Positions 21,523 to 31,873 of a stretch of DNA of 64,000 bases are shown in pieces; within the stretch, counting starts at the first letter, position 1, and every line of letters starts with the position of its first letter. Position numbers and translations under genes: made by a program. The notes beneath the pieces were generated by a model that was not told where the DNA came from, did no database searches, and worked only from the letters and a program-made list of their open reading frames with translations. This DNA is from Chara braunii (Eukaryota; Streptophyta; Charophyceae; Charales; Characeae), in NCBI GenBank assembly GCA_003427395.1, contig BFEA01000391.1, positions 1,401,519 through 1,465,518 of the forward strand, read 5' to 3'.

Positions 21523-22571
21523 CATGCTGAGCCTGCACACGGCCCCATTTCAGGGGCCCAACGGTTGATGAGGGGCCCCCAGGCCGCGTGCCCATCAGAC
21601 ACACGCCCTGGAGGCCCTCAGCGGCCCTTAGGCCACAGGTATGTAACATTATTCATTTATTTCGCTGTCCTATTCTTGTCTGTTCAGACGTCGTTTTGGA
21701 CTTGCAGTCCCCAAGGCTACGCCTTGGACTGAGTACACCAGGGGCAGGACCGTTTTGAGGCCAGGCGCGTTTTTGCGCCCTGCTGCATCAGCAGGACGGT
21801 CTGGACGCCCGGTCGGGGCTCAAACCGTATGGGCCGTTTTTGCCCAGCACCAGAGGCACGCCCAACCAGACCCAGCGCTATTTATAGTTGGGCTATGGCT
21901 GGGCGCACACACAGTTCGAGTAGCTCACTTCTTGGGCGACACGCTGTTGGAGCGGTGCGACAACGCTGCGCTAGACTAGAGTAGTAGGTAAGCAGAGGGG
22001 CGTAGGCCATACCTGCACCCGGTGGACTGACCTGGGGCCATAGCTGGGACTTTACGGCGGGGACCTGCACAGGACGACGACGACGACGGAGGTCAGTCCC
22101 AGGCTGCAACTACCTGCAGGTGAGACAGAGGCGGACGGCATCTTCTTCTTCTTCTTCTTCTTCGCCCTCAATCTCTCCTCCCTCCTACCTCTTCTTCTTC
22201 TTCTTCTTCTTCTTCTTCTTCAGAGAGAGGTTACTGGCAGAGGTTAACAGCGGGCTGCCCAGGATCTGACTCGACAATTTGTGGCAGACATTGATTGGAC
22301 ACTCGGCAAGGGACTATTTTTGGACTTCGCGATCGCGATCTTGATCTTGGTCTTCTCCCTCGCCTCCTTCCCCCATCTCTCATCTGTGGTATATCCCCCA
22401 TGTGTGCACGCAAGGAGGGACCTTTCTTCCGTGTATGCGGTCCCTCCTCCCTCTCTCCCATGTGTGGTGTATGATGGGGTGTCGTGTAAGTATCTGACAG
22501 GTCGGGTCATATCCTTGAGTCTTCCGCTGCGCTACACTGTGCTATTCCCAAATGTATCTGCATGTGCATTG
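21523..22571 (+). repeat. Element E 3' LTR, proximal part
   Basis: It starts CATGCTGAGCCTGCACACGG, similar to the LTR after C (14948 onward), and contains a TATA-like CTATTTATAG near 21880. It also has CAGGTATGT at 21636-21644, CCATACCTG at 22007-22015 and two (TCT)n runs at about 22141-22162 and 22190-22220. It breaks off at 22571 in GCATTG, where B was inserted. Confidence 0.65.
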
Positions 22572-23578
22572 TGCAAGGAAAATGAACAGAAGCGAGATGA
22601 CAATATTCAGATTGCACAATCACATTGAAAGCCAAATCGTAACACAGTGTTCAGGAAGCAGCATTGCACCAATATAACACCAATGGAGAATCGTAGCACT
22701 GAAAGTCAATGTCAATGAGAGCTTGCTCTCACCACCACCAACATATATATCCTGTCTCTATCTCCCTACCTGGCGCTCGGCGCCCATCCTACTCCCTACA
22801 CAGTTACTACTTGCCTACGAATTGACAATGCAACCGTTGACGTCAGCAGCACCCGAAGTACTTGAAGATGTCGCTCATGCAGAACCATCGCCAATACCAG
22901 GTATGTGCCCTCGCATCATCATCACCATCATCCTTCTCTCTCCCCCTTGACTCTCTCCCACGTCTCCCTTTGTTGTACACCTGAAGACCACCCCTGCGAC
23001 TCACTGTATGTCCAAGCCCACAACCAGCTATGGAGGCTGGGCTATGATGCTGCCCTCAACAGCGCCCTGCTTCACCACACGACCGCACGTGCGCAGCCTC
23101 TTGCTCCAGTGCCAGCAGCCAGCACGCGAGCTATCGCTCCAGCAGCGTTGCCGCCAGCCAGCAAGTGCCCGAATGCCCTGGCCAGGCAGCAAGCTCTTTC
23201 CTATATGGAAAGAGCCTGCCTCGTTTGGCAGCCTGGATGGACTGGCTTGGGCCCAGAAGCTTCCGGTAGGCCCCAGGATGCTGCGCCTTTGGTGCAGCGG
23301 CTGGGCCTCATTCGGTTGGGCCTCCCAACTGTCTGTGTATGAGGCTGTGAATCTGGCCCAGGGCCTGAGCTTTTGGACAGGCCTGAAAGGCCTGGGAATT
23401 TCCACGCTGCTCGCCCTGTGTTTCCCTTCAACCAACTGCCGCGACGAAACTGCGTGGACCCCCAAATGCGAAATTGACAACCAAGGGTCTCTCGTGATTT
23501 GTTAGGCCCGCCTTCACTTAGGGCGGTCACTCTTGCAACAGGGGCCCCTCAGGCCTGCCGAGGACTCAGATTCTTGCA
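22572..23578 (-). repeat. Element B 3' LTR
   Basis: Read on the minus strand it starts TGCAAGAATCTGAGTCC and ends CATTTTCCTTGCA. It includes the 23-bp palindrome GCTCTTTCC-TATAT-GGAAAGAGC (23193-23215), a degenerate (ATC)n stretch and the complement of ACATACCTG at 22898-22906. It differs from the other LTR by scattered substitutions, so the insertion is not recent. Long frames over 22905-23505 on both strands are LTR artefacts. Confidence 0.9.
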
Positions 23579-23594
23579 TTCCCTCCTCCTTTAC
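23579..23594 (-). promoter_or_regulatory. Polypurine tract of element B
   Basis: On the minus strand GTAAAGGAGGAGGGAA lies directly before the 3' LTR start TGCAAG, matching the tract of A. Confidence 0.82.
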
Positions 23595-23645
23595 TTCGTT
23601 AGTCCTCTGAGAAGTCTGTCACTCTGCAGGCATCTTCCCTTTGAG

Positions 23646-25304
23646 TTATCTTTCGTAGCCTGCAATCACTTGAGGTGCTGTTCTCATGAGTTCCTCTCGT
23701 GTGAACCAGTGATCTTCTTTAGGATCCAGATGATGTATGAATCTCACATGATACTGCATTCTTGGTTTAGGAGGGCGGCCTCTGCCTGATGGTCGAGGTA
23801 CTGGCATCACTTGATGCTCCACGATCTGGTCAATATCCACTTCGCTTTCCATGGTTGGGGGCAGCATTGATCTCCTTGAGGGAAACTGGTCAGTGGCGGC
23901 GAAAGGTGCCTGCTTGGATGCATTCAAAACAGTGTAAGTGCGCAAGTGTGGAGGGATGCGAATCACGTATGAAGGTCCATCCGGTTGATCCCCTACAATG
24001 TCTAAGATCTCCCAGGGCCCAAAGTATTGTGGCATTAGTTTACGTGAAATGCCTAACTCCTGACCTAGTTCAGATGACTTAACCCAAACTCTATCACCTA
24101 CCTGAAAGCTAGAGGGCCGTCTGTGCTTATTCTCATATGCGATCATTGCATCCTGAGATTTCCTGATATGTTCAACGGCTTGCTGCAGCATCTGTTCATA
24201 TTTGACAGCGAACTCTATGCTGCCAGGTGCAGCAGTGGGTTCTCTTTTTGGTAGCAGAAAGTCAAGTGCAGTTCTAGGTTTCCCACCAAAGTGCAGTTGG
24301 TTGGGAGTCATACCTGTAGTACTGTGCACAACATTGTTATACAGGCTGGCGACGAGAGGTAACTTCTCGTCCCAGTCATCCTGACTTGGCTTAATATAAT
24401 GCCGAAGCAGGTGTTGTACTACCCAATTCATCTGTTCTACCTGGCCATTTGACTTAGGGTGATTCCCTGACGTCATCTGGAGCTTGGTACCCATCTTTTC
24501 AACAGTTGATTGCCACAATTCACTGGTGAATCTCACATCTCGGTCACTAACAATAGATGTAGGCAAACCGATGTCACGTACCCAGTTATCCATAAAGAGT
24601 TGGATGACGTAGTCAGTTTTAACATTTTCTGGCATAGCGATTAGTCTGGCATACTTAGAAAAACGATCCACTATAACAAAGATGTGTCTTTTCCCAGACC
24701 TACTGGTCTCAAGAGTATCCATGAAATCCATGGACACACTATGGCCTGGTCCTTCAGGAATCGGCAAGGGCTTAATCAACCCAAGCAGAGCCTGAGTCCT
24801 GGGTTTGTCCCTTCGACAAACCTGGCAGGTTTCAACATATCTCTTAGCATCTTGCATCATAGAGGGCCACCAAAATCTCTGTACTAAGTTCGCTGATGTC
24901 TTTCTATAGCCAAAATGACCAGTTGCATCATGATATTTTCCTAAAAATAAACTATGTAAAGACTCACTATCAGGAACACACAACCTTTTATTCCCTTCCT
25001 TCTCAAGAAACAGCAAGCCGTCTACCATCGTAAATTTGTCCAAAGTCTTTTTGTCCTTTTCTTGGAATCTACGGATGATCTCAGACATAACTGGATCTTG
25101 CTGACAGGCTTCCACCAACGATCGAGTTAAGTCGTTAGATATGCCAAATTCAGTTACTAGTGCGCCCAGGTAATCTGCCCGACGTGACAATGCATCAGCT
25201 ACCTTATTGTACTCTCCCTTGATTGGATCATGTTGATAGTCATACATGTCTATCACTTGAATCCATCGCTTGAGTGCGTCAGAGAGTACCGACTGTGTCT
25301 TAAT
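23646..25304 (-). CDS. pol (IN): Element B integrase with chromodomain-like tail
   Basis: An uninterrupted frame of at least 536 codons runs from the RNase H end (NKVADALSRRADYL) through a full HHCC zinc-binding region (YHDATGHFG, ETCQVCRRDK) and the DDE core (SMDFMDTL, VSDRDV, NGQVEQMNW). It continues with the PQYFGPWEIL module and a chromodomain-like end (YHVRFIHHLDPKEDHWFT). All catalytic residues are present. It is in the same frame as the RT upstream, separated only by a TGA at 25305-25307 where relatives have Trp. The end (IAGYER) lies about 67 bp before the 3' LTR. Confidence 0.9.
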   Translation of the reverse strand: MKTQSVLSDALKRWIQVIDMYDYQHDPIKGEYNKVADALSRRADYLGALVTEFGISNDLTRSLVEACQQDPVMSEIIRRFQEKDKKTLDKFTMVDGLLFLEKEGNKRLCVPDSESLHSLFLGKYHDATGHFGYRKTSANLVQRFWWPSMMQDAKRYVETCQVCRRDKPRTQALLGLIKPLPIPEGPGHSVSMDFMDTLETSRSGKRHIFVIVDRFSKYARLIAMPENVKTDYVIQLFMDNWVRDIGLPTSIVSDRDVRFTSELWQSTVEKMGTKLQMTSGNHPKSNGQVEQMNWVVQHLLRHYIKPSQDDWDEKLPLVASLYNNVVHSTTGMTPNQLHFGGKPRTALDFLLPKREPTAAPGSIEFAVKYEQMLQQAVEHIRKSQDAMIAYENKHRRPSSFQVGDRVWVKSSELGQELGISRKLMPQYFGPWEILDIVGDQPDGPSYVIRIPPHLRTYTVLNASKQAPFAATDQFPSRRSMLPPTMESEVDIDQIVEHQVMPVPRPSGRGRPPKPRMQYHVRFIHHLDPKEDHWFTREELMRTAPQVIAGYER

Positions 25305-26477
25305 TCAGTGCAAGGTCTCATGGTCAGATCTTACATAAACGAATCTGCCAAGGAGATAGTGTCTCAAAAGAACCAGCGCCCTATACAAGGCATAGAGCTC
25401 ACGCTCGTAAGTGGACCTGGCTAGTTTCTGAGATGACATATTTTTACTCATATACTCGATAGGTCTCAACTTTCCCCCCCCCTTTTGAGCAAGGACCACG
25501 CCTATGTCATATTGGCTGGCGTGTGTGGTCACGACAAAGGGCTGATCAGGATCCGGGAGCTTGAGGACTTCATAGTGTGTTAGAGCATACTTCAATTTCT
25601 TGAAGGTTGCCTCACACTCTTCTATCCATTCCCAAGGGGTGTCAAGTCGAGTTAGATTTGTTAATGGGGAAACTATAGTACTATAGTTCTTCACAAGCGG
25701 ACGATAATAGGCCGTCATCCCCAAAAACGATCTAACCTCAGTAACAGTCTGAGGTCTGGGCCAGTCACGAATGTTGGCCACCTTTGCATCGTCTGGCCTT
25801 AACCCATCTGCTGAAATTTCATGACCCAAGTACAAGATCTTGGTGCGACCAAACTCGCATTTCTCCAAGTTAACCTTGTACTGGTGCTGTCTTAGGAGAC
25901 CTAGCACTATTTTCAAGTGCTCAATGTGCTCCTCAACAATCTTACTAAAGATGAGGATATCATCGAGGTACACAACGATAAATTTATCTAAGTAATCATG
26001 AAAGATCCTGTTCATTGCGTGCTGGAATGTCGCAGGAGCATTGCATAGGCCGAAAGGCATCACCACAAACTCGTACAGACCGTACCTGGTCTGAAATGTC
26101 GTTTTGTGCTGATCCTCAGGTCTAATAGCAATTTGATGGTATCCGGACTTTAGATCTATCTTAGTAAAGTACCGACATCCCTGCACTCTATCCAGTAGGT
26201 CATCGATGCGGGGTAGGGACTCTGCGTTTTTAATAGTGATGTCATTGAGACCCTTATAATCAATACACATCCTCAGGGTACCTCCCTTCTTCGGTACGAA
26301 TAAGACTGAAGCGCCGTAAGGGGAGGTACTAGGCCGAATACATCCCTTCTCTGTGAGTTCCTTGAGCTGGCGGCGGAGCTCATCCAACTCCGCAGGAGAC
26401 ATCCTATAGATTCGTCCTCTAGGCACCTTACTACCTGGGACAACCTCTATTGCATGGACAACCTTCCTTTCTACCAC
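25305..26477 (-). pseudogene. pol (RT-RH): Element B reverse transcriptase and RNase H
   Basis: A 390-codon frame has the complete [41 protein letters not shown], then VVYLDDILIF with intact YLDD. The connection and most of RNase H follow (VVTTHASQYDIG, where a catalytic Asp is His; YVRSDHETL). It ends at a TGA in place of the conserved Trp. A 1-nt deletion near 26545 puts it out of frame with the protease. Of the four chromovirus RTs here, this one is the best preserved. Confidence 0.88.
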
Positions 26478-26524
26478 GCTTGTGGGCTCCTCAAAAAGGT
26501 CGAAATATTGTACGACAACTGAGT

Positions 26525-27298
26525 CTATCTCTGGGGTGTTTTAACGGTCTCCCCTTTTTCAGAGATAAAGATTAGATACATGCGGTCCCCGCAATTCTGC
26601 TTATAATAATTATAGAAAGATGATGCACACATGCACCCGTAGTTTTCTATCAGACTGCTAGCTTTAAACTTTTGCAATCCAAAAGATCTACCATTGGGCA
26701 ATTTGTGAATCAACACCTTTCTATCCCAGTCAAATTGCGGTTGCGCGACCTCGAGGTAGTACATACCTAGGAGCATGTCAAAGGGCAGTTCGTCACTAAC
26801 CAGGAAGGAGATTTTATGGCTCACTTCCCCTCCTCCATAGGAGAAGGTACAGACTACGTCCTTGACATAGTCTTTAACCAACATTTGGTGCTTGTTGGCC
26901 AGCGTAGAAGCTACAGTTCTGCTAAGTCGCTGCACTTGGTCCCCTAAGCGCAGTCTATCCACATAAGCACAACTGATGAAGTTCCGTGTAGAGCCTATGT
27001 CTGCGAAGGCGCCAACTTTGCGGCCATTTACATCAACCTCTACCACAAAATGTTCACCCTTTGGACCTCTACTGATCATCGCCCAATAATCTCTGAGGTC
27101 CTTCCCTGACCACTCAGATTGTAACTCTTCTAGGGACTCAGACACATCTCTCGAATAGAGCGTCAATGGGTCTGAATGTGTCTGCGGGGCGATGTGTGGG
27201 CCACTAGACTTGGCCAACGCCTGAAGTGGAGAAGGCAACATAACCACTTCAGCGCAAGTAAGAGCGGCTAAAACTCCTACTGGCCCGAGGTGTTTCCC
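26525..27298 (-). pseudogene. pro: Element B protease region
   Basis: The frame is -1 relative to gag and starts effectively at the slippery site (27292-27298). It contains FADIGSTRNFIS with Ile between the active-site Asp and Gly (26993-27001), as in A, and DMLLGMYYL further on. It stops at 26525 after a 1-nt deletion relative to A. A shared Ile in two diverged copies means the change was already present in their common source. Confidence 0.82.
27255..27298 (-). promoter_or_regulatory. Candidate -1 frameshift signal, gag/pol of B
   Basis: On the minus strand G-GGA-AAC (27292-27298) is in the gag phase. An 8-nt spacer ACCTCGGG follows, then CCAGTAGGAG (27274-27283), which can pair with CTCTTACTTG (27255-27264) with one mismatch. 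The layout is the same as in A at 5106-5149. Confidence 0.7.
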
Positions 27299-29006
27299 TG
27301 CGAAGTGCTCGCAGAAGCACTGCCAGGGTTTGAAGATAAGCCTATTACAATTGGTGATGCCACCTTCGTAGTGACCTTTTTGCCTCGGCATATCCAGAAC
27401 ATGTGGCCATAGTTGCCACAGTTCATGCAAGTACCCCTAGCAACTCAGTCACGCCAAACCTCGTAATCTAAACCAAGTTTTACGCAGACGGGCGTTCCTT
27501 GATCGCCCTGGCCCGTGGACCGTACTACCTTCTTCTTCCAGGTACCCCTAGCCTTTTCTCTGATGGGTGCCACGACTCCCCCATCCGAAGTCTTTCTACG
27601 GCGTCTGTGACTTCGCGAATAATCTTTCTACCTAGCCTTGATCGCAAATAATATGTGAGAAGTACATGTGGGTTATATTGCACCCCCGGTACCACGATCA
27701 ATCTTTCTACGGCGTCTGTGACTTCGCGAACAGTCCGGTACCTTTTGGTACTCAGACTGTTGATCGCATCGGTAGCCTTTTGAGCACCTTGTGGGTCGTG
27801 CCACCTAGCATACAAAGCCCGTACGAAATGTTCCAATGTCTGAGACTGGGCCCAGGCATCGAAATTCTGACCATAGCCTTGTTGCTGCACTAGACCATTT
27901 AACCAGCGTGTTGCTGATCCTTCTAAAAAGGAGGCAACCACTATGACTTTCTGCTCTGGCCTGGTAAGCTTGTGCCTCACATAGGTAGGCACAGTCCTTA
28001 CCCAGGTGTCCAGGTCCTCATCCTTCATTTTGTCACCAGAGAAGGGCTTAGGACTCAGCAAGGGGATCTTGGGCATCCACTGCATGGGTTATATGGGCCC
28101 ACGTGATTGCTGCAATGGTTGCATAGCCACCGAAACAGGTTGATGCACACTAACCTGGGCCTAGCTTGACAGTGGGACTGTAGTAACCACTTTCGTTGAT
28201 GGTATGACTCAGACTCTATGAACCGGACCACTAGTTGCTACGTAACCACCCGGAGGGGGCATGCCAAACATGGGTGAGAATGATGGCCCTACCGGCGGCA
28301 GCGTCACTGATGGACCCGCTCCCGAAGGGGGAGCTACAAAAAACTGAGGTTGCCTCATCAATGGATGAGGAACCTGTAAAAATGAAGCCAGAATTCGTTT
28401 CTGGCCTGCCACTAGTTCAGCCAACACCTCCTGCTGAACTACTTGCGCCTCCACCACACACAGGAGCGAGTTACATAGTGCTCGCATCGCAGGATCAAGT
28501 GTTGACTCATCAAGTGCTTCTAGCTTGCCTAGCTCCTGCAATCTACTACCTAGTCTAGCTTTCCTCATTATAGCTCTCCTTCTCCTCTCTGCTGCTTCAT
28601 CCAACTGCCGTTGTAACTCATCCTGAAGTTCTTCTGCTTGGAGGATCTCATAATCCTCCGGCGTGAGTTGAGTCTGCTGGCTGACTTGCAAGCCAACACT
28701 CTGGCTAATGGAAACCCGAGAACCACTCTGACTGACTCCTGACGAAGTGGTCTGTGAAGAAGCCTGCGACATGGTAGAGGAAGTAGGCATGGTCGTACCG
28801 GTACTAGTTGTAGTCCTCGACCTGGCGCTGGCCGCGGCGTCCCTCGCTCTCCTTTTTGCTGCTCTCTCTCTAGCCTCTCTCCGCAGTCTCCTCTCGTCTC
28901 CTGGACCTAACTCTAGGAAAGTCAAAGGTCGACTGAGAGCAGTTCTACGAGTAGTCCTACGGTCGTCCACTAACAACTCCTCCTCACTAGTGCCTACATC
29001 ACTCAT
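27299..29006 (-). pseudogene. gag: Element B gag, with stops and inner deletion
   Basis: The N-terminus (MSDVGTSEEELL) begins at 29006 and includes a basic region, a Ser/Gln/Thr-rich stretch and LTPEDYEILQAEEL. It is cut by TGA at 28209-28211 and by two more stops before the capsid-like core (27525-28085: TWVRTVPTYVRHKL, RWHDPQGAQKATDA). About 350 bp present in A is missing, and a 29-bp string is duplicated at the edge (27591-27619, 27702-27730). The CCHC zinc knuckle is at 27388-27429. Gag ends shortly after the slippery site, at a TAG where A also stops. Confidence 0.84.
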
Positions 29007-30229
29007 GAGCTACAATGTGTGTGATCTAAATTAGAATCCATACTGAATCCTACCTCATCATGACACACAACCGATTATAATGCACAACTAAATTCAGTCA
29101 GCCTGGACAGAAACAGTTAGGTGGTTAGGTGTCAACCAATCTAATACAGATGGCATTGCAACAAAGATTACTCTATCTGCAACTGTCTGTCAGTTGTTAG
29201 TCAAGTTCGTAACAACTAAATAATAAAAAATAAAAATAACATCTCCTGCAGATATATATGCTGGATGGCAGTTTATCTAATTAGTGCCACAGCGACCAGT
29301 TACCGGAATCCAACCCTCACCCTGTATCCCTCTTGACTAGTTGCTTTGTGTCGACGCCCTGAGCATCTGGTTGAGCAGCGTGTTTGAAGGTGTGCAATCC
29401 GGCCCACCCCTGTGCCCCAAGTCAACGCCGAACCTGCCAGCCCCTGCACATTATTTATCCTCGCATGCAACTAGCCTTACACCCGGTTGGATTTGGCTGA
29501 TCAGGAGGCATTTAAGGAGATCCCCCTGTAACTCCTCAGGAATTATTTAACGCTGCAGACAGGACAACGATCACAGCCAGAATCAACATCGAGTCCCCGC
29601 CAGAAATATTTAAAGACGGTCTGGTAAGCGTCTGCTCAAAGGGTTGGCATGCCCTGCATAACCTCTATTGCGCAGCAGCAGAACCAAGGACTTGCGGCAA
29701 AGCATGCATGTACTAGTCCCAGCAGGTTGGCATGGTGACCGTGACCCGAGTGCTTCGTCCAGGGCCCTTCAGAAGCATCGCTCGTCTCCCACCAGCTTGC
29801 TACCCAGGAAGAATGTCGACTCTCAAGGTTGAGCGCTCGCGAAACCTCACATTGAGAGGACTCTCAAGGCAAGACTCACTTCCTCACGGTAAGAAGCAAT
29901 GAAGAGGGTAGATAAGGAAGGAAGCAACGTACCTCATAATGCTGCCCCCAACCACAGATTTCTCACCGGCAACCTGATGTGCATTTATGATGACCGGTCT
30001 TTGCCTCGGCACAAACCACAGCAGAATGTAGTTCCACCTCGGCTTAAATGCCACATCAGCGAGCTCTCATCATCCAGCGTACACCCCTAATGTCACCACA
30101 TAGCTTCCTGACACGCCCACATGACCCTGGGTCGCCTTACGTTCAACGCCCAAGCCTTATCACTGCCCCACACCTCATGCGAAGCACCGAACAGCAAATG
30201 CGAAGAACCAATAAGCGCAGTTAGAACCA
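29007..30229 (-). other. Leader of element B
   Basis: About 1.2 kb without a gene, matching the leader of A in reverse. Part of it, around the place where A and D have ACTTACCTG, is missing or changed. Confidence 0.65.
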
Positions 30230-30241
30230 GCTCTGATACCA
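30230..30241 (-). promoter_or_regulatory. Primer binding site of element B
   Basis: On the minus strand TGGTATCAGAGC lies 3 nt after the LTR end TTGCA, the standard initiator tRNA-Met match. Confidence 0.88.
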
Positions 30242-30244
30242 AAT

Positions 30245-31257
30245 TGCAAGGAAAATGAACAGAAGCGAGATGACAATATTCAGATTGTACAATCACATTG
30301 AAAGCCAAATCGTAACACAGTGTTCAGGAAGCAGCATTGCACCAATATAACACCAATGGAGAATCGTAGCACTGAAAATCAATGTCAATGAGAGCTTGCT
30401 CTCGCCACCACCTACAGATGTATCTAGTCCCTATCTCCCTACTTGGCACTCGGCGCCAAGCCTACTCCCTACACAGCTACTACTAGCCTACGAATTGACA
30501 ATGCAATTGTTGACGTCAGCATCACCCGAAGTACTTGAAGATGTCGCCCATGCAGAACCATCGCCAATACCAGGTATGTGCCCTCACATCATCATCATCA
30601 TCATCATCATCCTTCTCTCTCCCCCTTGACACTCTCCCACGTCTCCCTTTCTTGTACACTCGAAGACCACCCTTGCGACTCACTGTATGTCCAAGCCCAC
30701 AGCCAGCTATGGAGGCTGGGCTATGGTGGTGCCCTCAACAGTGCCCTGCTTCACCACACGACCGCACGTGCGCAGCCTCTTGCTCCAATGCCAGCTGCCA
30801 GCACACAAGCTATCGCTCTAGCAGCACTGTCGCCAGCCAGCAAGTGCCCGAATGCCCTGGCCAGGCAGTGAGCTCTTTCCTATATGGAAAGAGCCTGTCT
30901 CGTTTGGCAGCCTGGCTGGACTGGCCTGGGCCCAGAAGCTTTCGGTAGGCCCCAGGATGCTGCGCCTCTGGTGCAGCTACTTGGCCTCATTCGGTTGGGC
31001 CTCCCAACTGTCTGTGTATGAGGCTGCGAATCTGGCTCAGGGCCTGAGCTTTTGAAAAGGCCTGGAAGGCCTGGGAATTTCCACGCTGCTCGGCCTGTGT
31101 TTCCCTTCAACCAACTGCCACGACGAAACTGCCTGGACCCCCAAGTGGGAAATTGACAACCAAGGGCCTCTCATCATTTATTAGGCCCGCCTTCACTTAG
31201 GGCGGGCACTCTTGCAACAGCGGCCCCTCAGGCCTGTCGAGGACTCAGATCCTCGCA
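30245..31257 (-). repeat. Element B 5' LTR
   Basis: The minus strand starts TGCGAGGATCTGAGTCC and ends TTTTCCTTGCA. The palindrome is at 30872-30894, the (ATC)n run near 30591-30611 and the complement of ACATACCTG at 30571-30579. It pairs with 22572-23578 as the second LTR of B. Confidence 0.9.
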
Positions 31258-31261
31258 ATTG

Positions 31262-31382
31262 CTTGTTGCTGCTTTGCTGACCTGTTTATGTGTATCCGGA
31301 ACTCATGCATTGTCCATACGAGTCCTTTTCATCACTTTGTGGATCCTCGACTCCCATACATTGCCCAATTGGGCATGTATCA
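31262..31382 (+). repeat. Element E 3' LTR, distal part
   Basis: After B's target duplication the text continues CTTGTTGCTGC and ends TTGGGCATGTATCA. It lines up with 16189-16285, the end of the LTR after C. This shows that B was inserted within an LTR of this type. Confidence 0.68.
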
Positions 31383-31544
31383 GTTGCTATAGGAACCTCG
31401 TGCGTGAATCAGGATTCGAACCTGACCTGACGTGCGACGGGGGAGGATCGATCGATCGATCAATTAATGGTTGGTCGGTTGGTTAAGCGAGTGAGTGAGT
31501 GAGTGAGTGAGCGAGTGAGTGAGTGAGTGATGAAGTTGTCCTAA
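31383..31544. repeat. Simple repeats and a tRNA T-arm-like hairpin
   Basis: TCAGGATTCGAACCTGA at 31409-31425 is, on the minus strand, a perfect 5-bp T-stem with TTCGAAT loop, as in a tRNA T-arm (pol III B box). I do not find the rest of a tRNA. (ATCG)n at about 31447-31461 and (GAGT)n at about 31489-31530 follow. Confidence 0.5.
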
Positions 31545-31873
31545 TTAACCCCCATTCGCAATTTTAACCTAACTACAATCCAAATATTTTTTTTCTCGTC
31601 CGGAATATTTCTTTTGCGCAAACCTGTTTCCGTACAAATCCGAAATTCCGCATTCCGAACGTTTTCGGAATTCACCCTTTTTCGCGAATTCGTTTTTTGA
31701 AAGTTTTGTTTTCGTGCAAATTGGTTTTTTGGGAAATTCTGAAACGCACATTAATTAGTGGTAGGAATTTTCGATTCTCTTTATTATTGAGAAATTCAAA
31801 ATTTTCATTGCTTCATTATTTCAAAATTTTATTTTTCTGGAATCTTTTTTGCGCTGATTCATTTTTTTATTAT
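31545..31873 (+). repeat. AT-rich family-2 LTR-like fragment
   Basis: The block has CGGAATATTTCTTTTGCG, AAACGCACATTAATT and similar strings that recall the AT-rich 5' regions of C and F. It stops at the LTR start of D. It may be the part of F's upstream region left of the D insertion, but similar strings also occur right of D, so the join is not clean. Confidence 0.45.

Larger units (their letters stand above)
17881..22571 (+). mobile_element. Element E: gag-only LTR element
   Basis: This unit contains a probable LTR or leader (with one N at 17954), a duplicated primer site, a leader, a degenerate gag, and then directly an LTR. No protease, RT or integrase follows gag, so the inner part is deleted or it is a short nonautonomous form. 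Its 3' LTR is interrupted at 22571 by element B. The start is approximate, because I could not match a 5' LTR to the 3' one. Confidence 0.55.
22572..31257 (-). mobile_element. Element B: complete family-1 chromovirus
   Basis: Two LTRs of 1007 and 1013 bp flank a complete internal region in the order primer site, leader, gag, protease, RT, RNase H, integrase, chromodomain, polypurine tract (minus strand). A 4-bp target duplication ATTG flanks it (22568-22571, 31258-31261). Joining the flanks restores the LTR of E. Gag has stops and an inner deletion, and one frameshift lies between protease and RT; otherwise the RT-integrase frame is nearly intact, with one TGA. Catalytic motifs YLDD and DDE are present. 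Confidence 0.92.

Noticed and set aside
22905-23530. Long frames on both strands in the LTR of B
   Set aside because: They lie fully inside the LTR, on both strands, and the same happens at 30535-31110 in the other LTR. They are shadows in GC-rich LTR sequence.
31262-31382. Tandem LTR-internal-LTR arrangement beside B
   Set aside because: At first the bases beyond TGTTGCAAG looked like inner sequence outside the LTR. They are the true LTR start (TGCGAGG after the polypurine tract), so B is a normal element and the rest is E's LTR.
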